Assembly: GCA_020850315.1 (NCBI GenBank)
Contig: JADZEY010000045.1
Coordinates: 30,621-94,620, forward strand
Reading direction: 5' to 3'
Length of the DNA: 64,000 nt
Origin: Armatimonadota bacterium
GTDB lineage: Bacteria > Bacteroidota > Ignavibacteria > OLB7
Below, in pieces: positions 40,778-50,533 of this stretch. Made by a program: the position numbers and the translations under genes. Under the pieces are notes generated by a model. It saw only the letters and a list, made by a program, of their open reading frames with translations. It was not told where the DNA came from and searched no databases. The stretch's first letter is position 1; every line of letters begins with the position of its first letter.

Positions 40778-42553
40778 ATGAACCGAGAACGAAGAACCAA
40801 CACACGCCAGCGAAGCCGCGCCCCGGCTTGGGTTGCCGTTGCGTTGCTGCTGCTGCTGCCTATGGCAAGCCATGCCCAAGATGGGCAACCCCGAAGCCCG
40901 TATGCCGTTGGCTTTACAACGGTGGGTGTGCATGAACTGTCTGGATGCAAAAAGGGAGTGGGCGACATCACCGGAACAGTTCACCCAATCGGCAAACTCT
41001 CGAACAAGCCAAATGCTCCGGTGGGTTGGCTCCTTGATAGAGTACGTTGCGACACCGCACCACGTTGGGTTGACCTGTTATTGGTCACCTCCTCGAATGG
41101 GATGATCCCACCATTGGAGAATGCCGTTCGTTTGGGACCAAGCAGAGAAGATTCGTGGACAGTGTTTGTTGGATCAGGAGATTTTGACAATGACGGGTAT
41201 TTGGACATTGCTCTACGAAGTGTGCTTGCTGGAGATGTGTCGCCAAAGGGAGAAGACATTGCCACTGTCTATGTGATGTGGGGAAACGAACGCGGAGAGT
41301 ATAGCATACTGGATACAACGGAATTAGAGAATGATGCAGCAATGTGGACAGCAGCGCAAGAAGGAGTAACAGGAGATAGTGATGGGGATGCTATTGATGA
41401 TCTCGTGATCCGCAGTGGGATAGGTTTAGATAGCACAGGGAAACTGATGAAGACAGCAACAATCTTAGCCTACAAAGGAGGGGAGCGATGGGGAAAGCAA
41501 GGATCTTCACGCCGTGCATCGTGGCGATGGTGGCGTGTACCGAAGGTCTTGCCATCGAACTCATTCGGATACTGGGAACGCCGGGATGCGGACTGCGACG
41601 GGGTTCAGGACCTGGTGATCTACACGAACAACGTGTTGGGGGGAACCGGTGGCCTTCAGGTGATCTACGGAACTGCTTCGGGTGGCTTCCCCGATACCAC
41701 CGCTATTGACGTGCTGGACTTTACTCCGATCCGAGGAGCGCGATCGGTGCTTTCCGACGTGACCGGCGATGGCGTTCCCGATCTTGTCGTCGGATGTGGC
41801 GAACGCGATGTGATCGAAGTCTTCGCAGGCAAACCAGGGCAACGATTGCAGGAACTCTACGGCACCGGAACCGATTCCGCCGATCGTGCTACAGGTCGCC
41901 GTCCGGTTCGCCCCTGGGCACACCTTTCGCTTCCCCATGCCATCAACGATGCTTGGTTCCGAGGCACTGCGGCCTTCAACCTCGGTGATGCTGACGGCGA
42001 CGGTGTGGATGAAATCTGGGGCGAATCCTTCCCCTACATCATGGGCTACCGTGGGCTTGATGCACTGGATTCTTTGGGGGATATTATCTACCGTGGCGAA
42101 GTCCACTATGCCTACCGAATCCGTGATCTGTACGTCAACGGGTTTCCGGTGATTGTCTTTACCAACAATAGCCGCATCGGCTACTACCGTATCGTTGAGC
42201 CACCCTTCCCCAACTCCTACACCAGCTACGCACTCCCCCACGATCCTGACTTCCGTTGCCAGCACGCTTCGGCAGTGGCCGATGGTGATCCCGTTCCACC
42301 ATCGGCGGCATTGGCGTTCACCGTAGAACCCAACCCTGCCACCGCTCAGCAACGGATAACGTGGCAACCGACCGACGGCACGGCAACCATCACGGTTCAT
42401 ACCATGCAGGGCGAACCAATCTGGACAACTACGCTTGCGGCTACCAACGGCGTAGCCATCTGGCAAACCGATACGCTTGCCAGCGGAGTTTATACGATCA
42501 CACTCACTATTAACACGACCAGTGAAACACAGACAACAACGATCACACACTAA
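40778..42553 (+). CDS. FG-GAP/VCBS-like secreted protein with T9SS sorting domain
   Basis: 591 residues from ATG 40778, behind a consensus AGGAGG. A signal peptide (RAPAWVAVALLLLLPMASHA) is followed by FG-GAP/VCBS-type beta-propeller repeats with Ca-binding DxDxDG-like loops (GDFDNDGYLDIAL, DSDGDAIDDLVI, GDADGDGVDEIWG). The last about 75 residues form a T9SS type A sorting domain (VEPNPATAQQRITWQ, then LASGVYTITLTIN). It is probably surface-attached or released. It sits 11 bp before the next T9SS cargo gene, suggesting one transcript. Confidence 0.88.
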   Translation: MNRERRTNTRQRSRAPAWVAVALLLLLPMASHAQDGQPRSPYAVGFTTVGVHELSGCKKGVGDITGTVHPIGKLSNKPNAPVGWLLDRVRCDTAPRWVDLLLVTSSNGMIPPLENAVRLGPSREDSWTVFVGSGDFDNDGYLDIALRSVLAGDVSPKGEDIATVYVMWGNERGEYSILDTTELENDAAMWTAAQEGVTGDSDGDAIDDLVIRSGIGLDSTGKLMKTATILAYKGGERWGKQGSSRRASWRWWRVPKVLPSNSFGYWERRDADCDGVQDLVIYTNNVLGGTGGLQVIYGTASGGFPDTTAIDVLDFTPIRGARSVLSDVTGDGVPDLVVGCGERDVIEVFAGKPGQRLQELYGTGTDSADRATGRRPVRPWAHLSLPHAINDAWFRGTAAFNLGDADGDGVDEIWGESFPYIMGYRGLDALDSLGDIIYRGEVHYAYRIRDLYVNGFPVIVFTNNSRIGYYRIVEPPFPNSYTSYALPHDPDFRCQHASAVADGDPVPPSAALAFTVEPNPATAQQRITWQPTDGTATITVHTMQGEPIWTTTLAATNGVAIWQTDTLASGVYTITLTINTTSETQTTTITH

Positions 42554-42564
42554 CCTCTTGTACC

Positions 42565-45492
42565 ATGAAACACCTGCACGCAACGCTTCTGCTCTTCTGC
42601 CTATCGGCAGCAATCGCCTATGCGCAACCCACCAGTGAGGATATCCCCTACTGGAGAACCTGCGACACCTGCTTCAAAGGGTTCGACATCCACTGGGCCG
42701 ATACCCTGCGGTTCCAACTCGGGGTCGAGAATATACCCTACCCTCAGATTGCCGTGACCAAATACAGCGCAGAGTTTATGTACGATTACGGCATCCCGTC
42801 GTCGTTGGCGCGCTATGCCGACCCCAGCCAGTGGCGACCGCCCGAGTACGGCGCACGGTTTGACGATAGCCTGTACAATGAAATCTACAGGTATGCCGAT
42901 AGCTTCGGACTGAAGATCATGGCGGCTCCGTTCGATATTTTCAACCTGGCGTTCAGCGCTCGTGGTCTGGAGTACTACTTTCGGCAATCGGAGGTGAACG
43001 ACATCCCGGGCTACAGCCACCCGAGGAACTCGTGGGAGCTACCTCCTGATTTTGCGCCGTTGCGTCTTGGGATGACGCTGCACGACATCACACGGAAGTT
43101 TGTCTCGGGTGTGGAGCTACCGTATCCGGCGGATTCAGGGGTGATGTTGATCGCTGGCCGCGAGCGATTCACCGCAAGCGGGATCGGGGCCAGCGACCCG
43201 AAGATGTTCGACTTCTTGCGGAAGTACTACGGGAACAGCTACCGCGATAGTACCGATTGGTTTGATTTGGCGGTGACGGTGTACATTAATACTGACCCTC
43301 CGAATAAAGATCGTTGGGATCATCTGGGCAGCACCGACACCCTTCTCTACGCCATCTCCTACCACCGGTTGGACACGTTGCAGCGGGGGGCGGGGGATTG
43401 CAAGTGCCGCTGGCACGTCCCGTTCGATACCTTCGCCGTTCGCAAAAGCGAGTATCTGGCGGCTTCGAATACTGCTGTGGAGATGGGAGGCGGGAATGAT
43501 ATCAGACCCTACCGCACGATTCGTCGGTTGCTCAACTTCGAGCGGTATCGGTACAAGAAGGAGAACAGCAGCGATTCGGCAACGAGGGCGATTGTGGAGT
43601 ATGGGAACCCGCTGGGGTGGCCGTCGGATTCGGCGGGGCTGTATGTGCTCACGGGCCAAACCTGCTACACCCGTTGCGATTCGCTGCTAACGGTGCTGAA
43701 GAACGCGGGGAAGGTTCCCGCCAACGCTTTTACGATGCACACATGGGTTCCCGAAGAATCCGACTTCTTCTGGGACATCTACACCACCAACAAGATGCCG
43801 CTAACGTTTCTGCGCAGCAGCATTGATGTGCACCTGTTGGCAATCGTCGAGCGTGGCGATCTGGACACACTGGCGAAGGATAACATCAGCAGCATGTACA
43901 ACGACACCACCCGGAACCACGCGCTACGCCGCATCCTTGGGCAGTTATCGGTGTTTGATGAACCGAAGCCGCAGGAGTACAAGTATCATCGGCATATTGG
44001 TTCGGTAATGCAGCGTGCGGCTTGGGCGATAGACCCGAATTGGTTAGCTGGAGGCATCATGAGCAATCCGTATAGCAAACCGCATGAGTACCGGGTGTTC
44101 ACCGGGGACTACGATTCGCTTGCGTTCAAAATGGCGGGGTTAATGATGGAACATGCCTACGCAATCAACGGTGCAATCCCCGCCGCGTTCGTCAACCCCG
44201 ATAGCATTGATGGCGGCATGAACAACGACTACTACGGCGACTTGATCTGCCGGAATGACACAGCGGGATACCAGCGATACACCGACAGTATTCAAAAGAG
44301 GATTCAAGGCAAGAAGATGGGAACCTGCGGAATGGTTCAGATTGGGCGGTATAAGTATTTGGACTTTGCGCCGCCAACACCCGTCTATTGCAACGTGCAG
44401 GTTGGCGGGTGGCTTGATTTTAACGACAGGGAAGGATTTAATAGCCGCCAGTGGGGCGGCAACAGCGACCGCCGCCCAACCACTCCGAACGAGCAAAGTG
44501 CGCAAGCCTGGTTAGCAATAGCGTGCGGGGTTGATGGCATCATGTTTTCCGATTTAGGATACAACAGCATTCACCTCGGCATCTACAACCCAACCGACAC
44601 CATTGCACGGGAGTATGATAGCGTGCGGTATCATAAACCGGGAACATGGCCAAGCCACTACAAGGGTCCCAAAATCTGGTGGGGCCAAGCCAGCAAGCGT
44701 GCAGGGTTAGTAACGCTGATAACAGACCTGAAGACGATCATCCCCACCTACGAACAGCTTGACCACAAAAGCCTGCAAGTAGGGGTTGAGAAGGTGAACG
44801 GGACCACTGTGACATTCAGCGCGATACCGATGCTGGACACCGCCTACACGATCAGGGCAAAGAAGCAGAAGGATAGCGCGGGGAACTATCAGCCTGATGG
44901 AAGCGACTCGCTGCAGAACACCTATCTGGAAGTCGCGATGTTGCACCCCAGTCCTATCGGGAGCTTACAGGGGGAGTTGGCCAAAGGGGTGACGTATTGG
45001 GTTGTTGTCAACAAACGCTGCTGGCCTGACTCGTTAGCAGTGGTGGCGGGCGATAGTGGGCTTGGCGCGATTGATGTCCGCAAGCCGGTGTTGAAGTTGA
45101 ACAACGGCACACGGGCGATCTCCGACAGTGTGCGGATAGAGATGGTGGGGCCAGATTCCGGCTGGAGCACCACCGTGGCATGGGGTGCCGATCTTGAGCT
45201 TCCGTGGCTACAGCCCGGCGCGGGATGTATGCTTCGTGTCACCCCAATTTCCGATGGTGTCTCGCGGCTTGGCACGGCATACAACAACGCGGTGCGGTCC
45301 ATGCACACCGCAACCGATAGCAGCAAGGGGGTGCAGCTTGTGGTGTACCAGCGGGATAGCTTACTCTACTTGCGGGTGATGGATTCCACGGGAGCAATGT
45401 CGCGGGCATTGCCCATTGGGCATCTGACTTCGATATGCAACGGTTGCCCAACCCTGCCTTGGCTACCGTGCGGAGCGGCTCGGGGCTGTTAG
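42565..45492 (+). CDS. Large secreted protein, N-terminal part of a frameshifted T9SS cargo gene
   Basis: 975 residues starting MKHLHATLLLFCLSAAIAYA (signal peptide). No catalytic family is recognised; the first 800 residues contain many aromatic residues and the TIM-barrel-like stretches WLDFNDREGFNS and ACGVDGIMFSDLGYN, which recall glycoside-hydrolase-like folds, unproven. Near the end it reads GVQLVVYQRDSLLYLRVMDS and then breaks into a short meaningless tail (CNGCPTLPWLPCGAARGC). The following ORF resumes similar sequence in the -1 frame, so this is one gene split by a one-base loss. Confidence 0.8.
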   Translation: MKHLHATLLLFCLSAAIAYAQPTSEDIPYWRTCDTCFKGFDIHWADTLRFQLGVENIPYPQIAVTKYSAEFMYDYGIPSSLARYADPSQWRPPEYGARFDDSLYNEIYRYADSFGLKIMAAPFDIFNLAFSARGLEYYFRQSEVNDIPGYSHPRNSWELPPDFAPLRLGMTLHDITRKFVSGVELPYPADSGVMLIAGRERFTASGIGASDPKMFDFLRKYYGNSYRDSTDWFDLAVTVYINTDPPNKDRWDHLGSTDTLLYAISYHRLDTLQRGAGDCKCRWHVPFDTFAVRKSEYLAASNTAVEMGGGNDIRPYRTIRRLLNFERYRYKKENSSDSATRAIVEYGNPLGWPSDSAGLYVLTGQTCYTRCDSLLTVLKNAGKVPANAFTMHTWVPEESDFFWDIYTTNKMPLTFLRSSIDVHLLAIVERGDLDTLAKDNISSMYNDTTRNHALRRILGQLSVFDEPKPQEYKYHRHIGSVMQRAAWAIDPNWLAGGIMSNPYSKPHEYRVFTGDYDSLAFKMAGLMMEHAYAINGAIPAAFVNPDSIDGGMNNDYYGDLICRNDTAGYQRYTDSIQKRIQGKKMGTCGMVQIGRYKYLDFAPPTPVYCNVQVGGWLDFNDREGFNSRQWGGNSDRRPTTPNEQSAQAWLAIACGVDGIMFSDLGYNSIHLGIYNPTDTIAREYDSVRYHKPGTWPSHYKGPKIWWGQASKRAGLVTLITDLKTIIPTYEQLDHKSLQVGVEKVNGTTVTFSAIPMLDTAYTIRAKKQKDSAGNYQPDGSDSLQNTYLEVAMLHPSPIGSLQGELAKGVTYWVVVNKRCWPDSLAVVAGDSGLGAIDVRKPVLKLNNGTRAISDSVRIEMVGPDSGWSTTVAWGADLELPWLQPGAGCMLRVTPISDGVSRLGTAYNNAVRSMHTATDSSKGVQLVVYQRDSLLYLRVMDSTGAMSRALPIGHLTSICNGCPTLPWLPCGAARGC

Positions 45493-47483
45493 TTGTGTGG
45501 GAAATGATCCATCCGAATGGCCACAGTGTTTGGGGAACGCGAATCAACACCCTGCCGAAGGTGGCAGACACAGCGGTAGATCGCGATGCCTCCTCACCAT
45601 TCCGTATTTCCCCCCCGATCGCTCTTCCAGCAGGGATGACACTCAGTGCCGCAGTGACGGGGATTGATAGCGGCTGGATTGTCAGTTGGGCATCAACCCA
45701 ATGGGCGCAATCGGTGGCTATCCGCAACAAGGCAAATCTTTCCACAACCAGTGATATTTCCACAATCCAGCAGGCAAAGCCATTCTCGGTATTTGGTTGG
45801 TCAAGGGACTCGTTAGTGGAGTATCCAACGCTTGCCTATCGCCGCCGTTTTGCAACCTACGGCAGCGACACCATCCCATCGCAAGTGGCATACCTTGCCT
45901 ATCAACAGGACCCTATGGGGGTATTGGATGAAGGATTGATTATGGCGCATCCCTTGTTTGCTTCTTTTCCAACTGGGGCACGGCCACTGCTTCGCGTGGG
46001 GCCTGGCGAACACGTCAGCGAAGGGTTGGACTACTGCGAGTTTCGCCATCCCTGTATTGCTCTTGATTCGCTTCGGATTGGTGTAGCGTTCGAGGCGGTT
46101 AGGGCAACCCAGGATATTGATATTATCCTTCGGTTCCGCGACACCAGCCTGCGGCGTATGGCGTTGCAATCGGGTTGGTGGCTAACCCCTGCGTATCGCT
46201 GGGGCCAACCTGGGCGGAAGTATGAACGCCCGTCGGTAACGCATTTCCCAACGGCAGATAGTGCTTCGTTGCGGAGCAATCCACAAGGGGGGCTTGTGTG
46301 GCAATGGATCAACTCGCCCGATAGTGCAGGGTTTCAGCAATTCCTCTATCGCTATGGCCGCACTGCAAAGGAGGGATTCCCCGATGGCCAACACCCCACA
46401 ATGACGTTGCTTCCGTATCGCCGGAACGACCCGTTTCCGCAGGGGAGCGTCTTCTACCGTGGGGAAGATTCTGCACAGTTCACCGGTGCCCGGAGGGCAG
46501 GAGGAACTGGCATCTACTGGCCAGGGTTGGTGGAAAACAAAACCATGAACCCTTCCCCCTTGTTCGCTAAAATTCCGAAGGGGACAATCATGGCCGAAGC
46601 ACGGTTGCGGGCAGGGTTCCTTATGGGGCCATGCCCAACGGCTGACCCTGGCAACCATCATTTCGATGTTGCAATCAGCTTCCCACCAACACCGCCACAA
46701 CCTCCGTTTGGTTTGCCGCCGGGTTTGCCGCCAATCTTCTTTGGACCAACCACTGGGAAGACCATCGTGGACTCGATTGATGTTGTTCACCGTGTGACGC
46801 GAACCGCAACGTTCCTTGCCCCAAGCGGAAACGTGCCGATTAATCGCCGCGCAGTGCGTAGCCAAGACTTGGTGAGCTGGCTATACACCAAGCCCTACGA
46901 CTCGGTGCTGCAGCGCGAAGCCGATATTCTGTTCATCACCGAATTGGTGCGGAACTCGGACACGGTGGTGTTATGGCGCGGCGATACTTTGTCGGCCCGC
47001 ACAATGGCCGATGACACGATGGAGGAAGTGGTGACAGTTCCCGTTGGTGGCTATGCTGCACAGGGCACAGAGGTCTATATCCAGTTGCGGCCGGTGTTGA
47101 CGCATACGGTTGAAGTAGAAGCCTCGACGGAGTTTGTGTTCATCGAGCAAGAATCAAGCGGGTTTGCGCGGCGTGTGAAGTGGATGGAGGAGAGAACGAA
47201 AGATCAGGGAAGCCGGGTACTGCAATTGCAAGTAGTTCCCAATCCAACTGTTGCCGATAAAGCGCAGGTGCAGGTGCAAGTTCGTGATGCTGGCAAGGTT
47301 CTGCTTGGCCTTTATACCATCTTGGGTCAGCGCATTGCCGCGCTGCCCGATTGCGAAGCCGACACCGGAGGCATCGTGAGCCAAGAGCTTGACCTTCGCG
47401 GTCTGCAACCCGGCATCTACCTTCTGGTAGCCGAGCAAGGCCGCCACAAGGCTTCGGTGAAGGTGACGGTGGTGGGGGAGTAA
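45435..47483 (+). CDS. C-terminal part of the frameshifted T9SS cargo gene
   Basis: 682 residues beginning in frame as ASDFDMQRLPNPALATVRSG, a natural continuation of the preceding ORF. There is no signal peptide or Shine-Dalgarno at its apparent ATG. It is beta-rich with repeated YPTLAYRRRF and DSLRIGVAFEAVR-like blades. The end is a T9SS sorting domain: VVPNPTVADKAQVQVQV, TILGQRIAAL, LQPGIYLLVAEQG. As a separate gene it could not be exported, so it depends on the upstream ORF. Confidence 0.8.
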   Translation: MQRLPNPALATVRSGSGLLVVWEMIHPNGHSVWGTRINTLPKVADTAVDRDASSPFRISPPIALPAGMTLSAAVTGIDSGWIVSWASTQWAQSVAIRNKANLSTTSDISTIQQAKPFSVFGWSRDSLVEYPTLAYRRRFATYGSDTIPSQVAYLAYQQDPMGVLDEGLIMAHPLFASFPTGARPLLRVGPGEHVSEGLDYCEFRHPCIALDSLRIGVAFEAVRATQDIDIILRFRDTSLRRMALQSGWWLTPAYRWGQPGRKYERPSVTHFPTADSASLRSNPQGGLVWQWINSPDSAGFQQFLYRYGRTAKEGFPDGQHPTMTLLPYRRNDPFPQGSVFYRGEDSAQFTGARRAGGTGIYWPGLVENKTMNPSPLFAKIPKGTIMAEARLRAGFLMGPCPTADPGNHHFDVAISFPPTPPQPPFGLPPGLPPIFFGPTTGKTIVDSIDVVHRVTRTATFLAPSGNVPINRRAVRSQDLVSWLYTKPYDSVLQREADILFITELVRNSDTVVLWRGDTLSARTMADDTMEEVVTVPVGGYAAQGTEVYIQLRPVLTHTVEVEASTEFVFIEQESSGFARRVKWMEERTKDQGSRVLQLQVVPNPTVADKAQVQVQVRDAGKVLLGLYTILGQRIAALPDCEADTGGIVSQELDLRGLQPGIYLLVAEQGRHKASVKVTVVGE

Positions 47484-47601
47484 AAAAGGTGGCTGAACAT
47501 GATGAGATGAACCCGCCGCGCCTCCTTCGCACAATCTTGAAAGGGGCGCGGTTCTTTTGTTGCGATAACTCCTATATTTCTGCACCATTGCGTAGAACAT
47601 C

Positions 47602-48957
47602 ATGCGTACCTCCACTATCCAACCGCGCTCCCTACCGCTTGGCCCCAAAGGACGGCCATTGGTGGGGGTGCTTCCGCAGATGCGCCGCCGCCCGCTTCAG
47701 TTTATGGCCGAATGCGCCAGCACGTATGGCGATGCGCTGCAGGTGAAGATTGCCCACCTGCACGCCTGTTTGCTGAGCCACCCCGACCTTGTGGAAGAAG
47801 TGCTGGTGACGCACAACCGGAAGTTTATCAAACCTCAGTTGCTGAAACAGGCATCGGAGGTGTTGGGGAATGGATTGCTGACCAGCGATGGCGATTTCTG
47901 GCTACGCCAACGCCGCCTTGCCCAGCCGGCATTCCACCGCGACCGAATCGCCAACTATGCCGAATTGATCGCCGCCTTCAGCGACCAGTTAACCAACCGC
48001 TGGGGCAATGGCCAAACGATGGATATCCACGAAGAGATGATGGGGCTGACCTTGCAGATTGTGGCGCGTGCGCTGTTCGGTGCCGATGTTGCCGGCCACA
48101 CCGAAACGGTTGGCCGTGCGCTTGATGCCGCACTGCAACGGTTCACCGAACGGATGAGTTTGATGCGGCTGCTGGATCGCTTCCCGCTTCCGCGCAACAT
48201 CCGGTTCCGGCAACGGCAACGGGAGCTGGATGGCATCATCTACGGCATGATCGAATCGCGACGGCAAAGCAAAACGGAAAACGATGACCTTCTTTCCATG
48301 CTGCTTCATGCACAGGACACCGACGGCAGCCAGATGAGCAACCAGCAGCTGCGCGATGAGGTTATCACCCTGTTCCTTGCCGGGCACGAAACCACAGCGA
48401 TTGCCCTAAGCTGGACGTGGATGCTGATAGCCCAACACCCAGAAGCCGAGGCGCGCCTTCACGATGAACTTGACCGTGTGCTTGGCGACCGCCCCCCAAC
48501 CCTTGCCGATGTGCCAAACCTTCGCTGGACGGAGATGGTGGTGAAAGAATCCATGAGACTGTACCCGCCTGCGTGGCGAGTTGGGCGCGAGGCGGCAGAG
48601 GACTGCGTTATTGGCGGCTACCAGATACCGAAAGGGATGCAGGTGGTGGCAAGCCAGTGGGTGATCCACCGCGACCCACGCTGGTATCCGAACCCCGATG
48701 CTTTCTTGCCCCAGCGTTGGGATGGCGACCTTGCGCGGCAACTGCCGAAGTTCGCGTACTTCCCATTTGGAGGCGGCCCTCGCCGCTGCATCGGCGATGA
48801 ATTTGCCAAAATGGAAGCCACGCTAATCCTTGCCGCTATTGCCCGAAAATTCAAGCTGACGCTAATTCCCAACCAGCAGATTGATTACTTCCCCAGCATC
48901 ACACTCCGCCCGAAATATGGGATTCAGGTGAGGGCCGAGCGGAGGGGAGAACGGTGA
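47602..48957 (+). CDS. Cytochrome P450
   Basis: A 451-residue soluble P450. I-helix motif LAGHETTAIAL (about residues 263-273), K-helix ExxR in KESMRLYPPAW, PERF-like region FLPQRWDGD, and the heme loop FPFGGGPRRCIGD with Cys396 as axial ligand. It resembles CYP102/CYP4-like bacterial fatty-acid or terpenoid hydroxylases. There is no N-terminal membrane anchor. No ferredoxin or reductase gene is adjacent, so the redox partner must be elsewhere. It is likely monocistronic. Confidence 0.95.
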   Translation: MRTSTIQPRSLPLGPKGRPLVGVLPQMRRRPLQFMAECASTYGDALQVKIAHLHACLLSHPDLVEEVLVTHNRKFIKPQLLKQASEVLGNGLLTSDGDFWLRQRRLAQPAFHRDRIANYAELIAAFSDQLTNRWGNGQTMDIHEEMMGLTLQIVARALFGADVAGHTETVGRALDAALQRFTERMSLMRLLDRFPLPRNIRFRQRQRELDGIIYGMIESRRQSKTENDDLLSMLLHAQDTDGSQMSNQQLRDEVITLFLAGHETTAIALSWTWMLIAQHPEAEARLHDELDRVLGDRPPTLADVPNLRWTEMVVKESMRLYPPAWRVGREAAEDCVIGGYQIPKGMQVVASQWVIHRDPRWYPNPDAFLPQRWDGDLARQLPKFAYFPFGGGPRRCIGDEFAKMEATLILAAIARKFKLTLIPNQQIDYFPSITLRPKYGIQVRAERRGER

Positions 48958-49062
48958 GTTCTATGAAGATGGCCTTCTTTACTCTACTCCCTTTGCCTCG
49001 GTTGCTTTGTGTGTTCTGGATGAATTTCCCACTGTGATCCGCCAAGACATCAACAAACATCT

Positions 49063-49362
49063 ATGACGACATCATCACACCAGACCTGTCCCCAGTGCAG
49101 TGCCTTGTTGCTCCCCTCCGATGGTTACACCGTGTGGTGCCAGCAGTGCAGCTGGAATCTGCAGCCAGCGCAGATTGACGTACCGGACACCCTTATCAAC
49201 CGGCTACATCTTCGGTTTGGGGATCGGTTAAGCAAGCGGTTGTTTGATGAATTACTGGCCAGCCCAAACTTGCGGCTTGGATGGCCAAATGCTTGGATGA
49301 TCGCTGGCGAACTTGTTCATCAATGGGTCGTCAACCAATACCGAGACATGATGTATGCGTAG
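49063..49362 (+). CDS. Zinc-ribbon small protein resembling the N-terminus of M48 peptidases
   Basis: 99 residues. TCPQCSALLLPSDGYTVWCQ, then QCSWNLQPAQ is the CPxCG...WCxxCGWNL zinc ribbon that begins a group of large M48 membrane peptidases. The next block, RLHLRFGDRLSKRLFDELLA, also matches that group's linker. The peptidase domain is missing: the frame ends after a possible membrane-proximal helix (MIAGELVHQWVVNQYRDMMY). It may be a natural stand-alone protein or a truncated gene. Confidence 0.55.
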   Translation: MTTSSHQTCPQCSALLLPSDGYTVWCQQCSWNLQPAQIDVPDTLINRLHLRFGDRLSKRLFDELLASPNLRLGWPNAWMIAGELVHQWVVNQYRDMMYA

Positions 49363-49472
49363 TTGGCCACCGCTTACGTGGCATCTGCTTCCCCTCTGCG
49401 CTCCCCACTTTTGATACACCCCAAACCCCCGCAGCCGATGTATCTTGCACCCTGCAACCAATCCTTCTGACT

Positions 49473-50186
49473 ATGCCATACACGATTGACAACCTGGTAG
49501 ATAACCGCAACCAAGCACTCTACACCGAGATAACCGCCCAGCTTCCGTTGCAGTTGGAACCCAGCACCATACCGTATTGGGGATCGCAGTTCGGCCAAGA
49601 ATCGGCCACCATTTTTATGGTTCCCACCGAACACCCCATTGCCAGCTTCACCCACGAGCTTCTTCACTTGAAGCTCCGGTTGGATGGCTTAGTTCGCCCA
49701 ACCGCCTTCACCGCTCGGCAACTGGAAATGGATACCGTGAACTTTTTCTACAATGAGTTGGCGCACCACAAAATGTTCCCCCTGTTTTTGGGAATGGGGT
49801 TCCAACCGAATGAGTTCTACAGCCAATTGGATGCCGCCCAAAGCCACGACCTGCTGGCGATTGACCTTGCCCGGCTGCGGATGCGCCGCCGCGCCGAACG
49901 CTCACTACTGACGGGGCTGGACGTTGCCCGCCCCTACATGCTGATCTATGCTCCTGCCGAGCTTCGCGCCAGCATGGTTCGCTACGCCCAGCAGCTTGAT
50001 GAGCTGGCCGACCGCCGGTTTCTGCGGATGCTGGACGACACGTTGATTGAGTGGATAGAAACCGACACGCTGGATATGCGCCGCACACTGGCGCGCATCT
50101 ATCACGCCTGTGGCATCACCGATGTTGGTTTTGGGTTCGATAGCGAAGGTGGCGACCTGGTGCTGGCACGCGAAGTTGCGGCCTAA
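49473..50186 (+). CDS. Putative HExxH metallopeptidase-like protein
   Basis: 237 residues from ATG 49473 (MPYTIDNLVDNRNQALYTEI). The segment IASFTHELLHLKLRLDG contains an HELLH zinc-type motif at about residues 64-68. NFFYNELAHHKMFPLFLGMG, about 35 residues later, could supply a third ligand (E or H). There is no signal peptide. The family is not recognised; a peptidase activity is inferred only from the motif. It follows the zinc-ribbon gene by 110 bp, so the two may cooperate. Confidence 0.55.
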   Translation: MPYTIDNLVDNRNQALYTEITAQLPLQLEPSTIPYWGSQFGQESATIFMVPTEHPIASFTHELLHLKLRLDGLVRPTAFTARQLEMDTVNFFYNELAHHKMFPLFLGMGFQPNEFYSQLDAAQSHDLLAIDLARLRMRRRAERSLLTGLDVARPYMLIYAPAELRASMVRYAQQLDELADRRFLRMLDDTLIEWIETDTLDMRRTLARIYHACGITDVGFGFDSEGGDLVLAREVAA

Positions 50187-50213
50187 CTCACTTCCTCTGG
50201 ATTCAACACTGCC

Positions 50214-50498
50214 ATGATGCAGATGCACTTCAACAACCGGAGCGTGAACAACCCCGTGATGCGCGTGGTGATCGGGGTAATCGTGATTGCCATTGTTGCC
50301 CTGCTGTTGCTGCTGCTGATCTCGGTAGCCGGGGTGGCGTTGGTTGTTGGCGCGGTGCTGGCCTTGGGGTTCGGGGTTCGCCGGTTGCTGCTTGGCAGAA
50401 CATGGAAACGGAACAACCAGGAAGTGATTCAGGAGGCAGAGGTGATCGAGTCAGTTCAAAAAACAACGCCCACAGGGGGAAAGCAACTGGCGCAGTGA
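50214..50498 (+). CDS. Small membrane protein, 94 aa
   Basis: MMQMHFNNRSVNNPVMRVVI leads into a 40-residue hydrophobic stretch (VIGVIVIAIVALLLLLLISV, then AGVALVVGAVLALGFG), likely two passes or one hairpin, followed by a basic cytoplasmic tail. It starts 27 bp after the HExxH gene on the same strand. The function is unknown. Confidence 0.6.
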   Translation: MMQMHFNNRSVNNPVMRVVIGVIVIAIVALLLLLLISVAGVALVVGAVLALGFGVRRLLLGRTWKRNNQEVIQEAEVIESVQKTTPTGGKQLAQ

Positions 50499-50533
50499 AG
50501 GCGCTGCTCCCATCCTTCCCCCCCCCTTTTTTT

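Noticed and set aside
45400..45440. Programmed -1 ribosomal frameshift joining the two T9SS ORFs
   Set aside because: No X-XXY-YYZ heptamer or following strong stem is present at the overlap; a one-base deletion is simpler.
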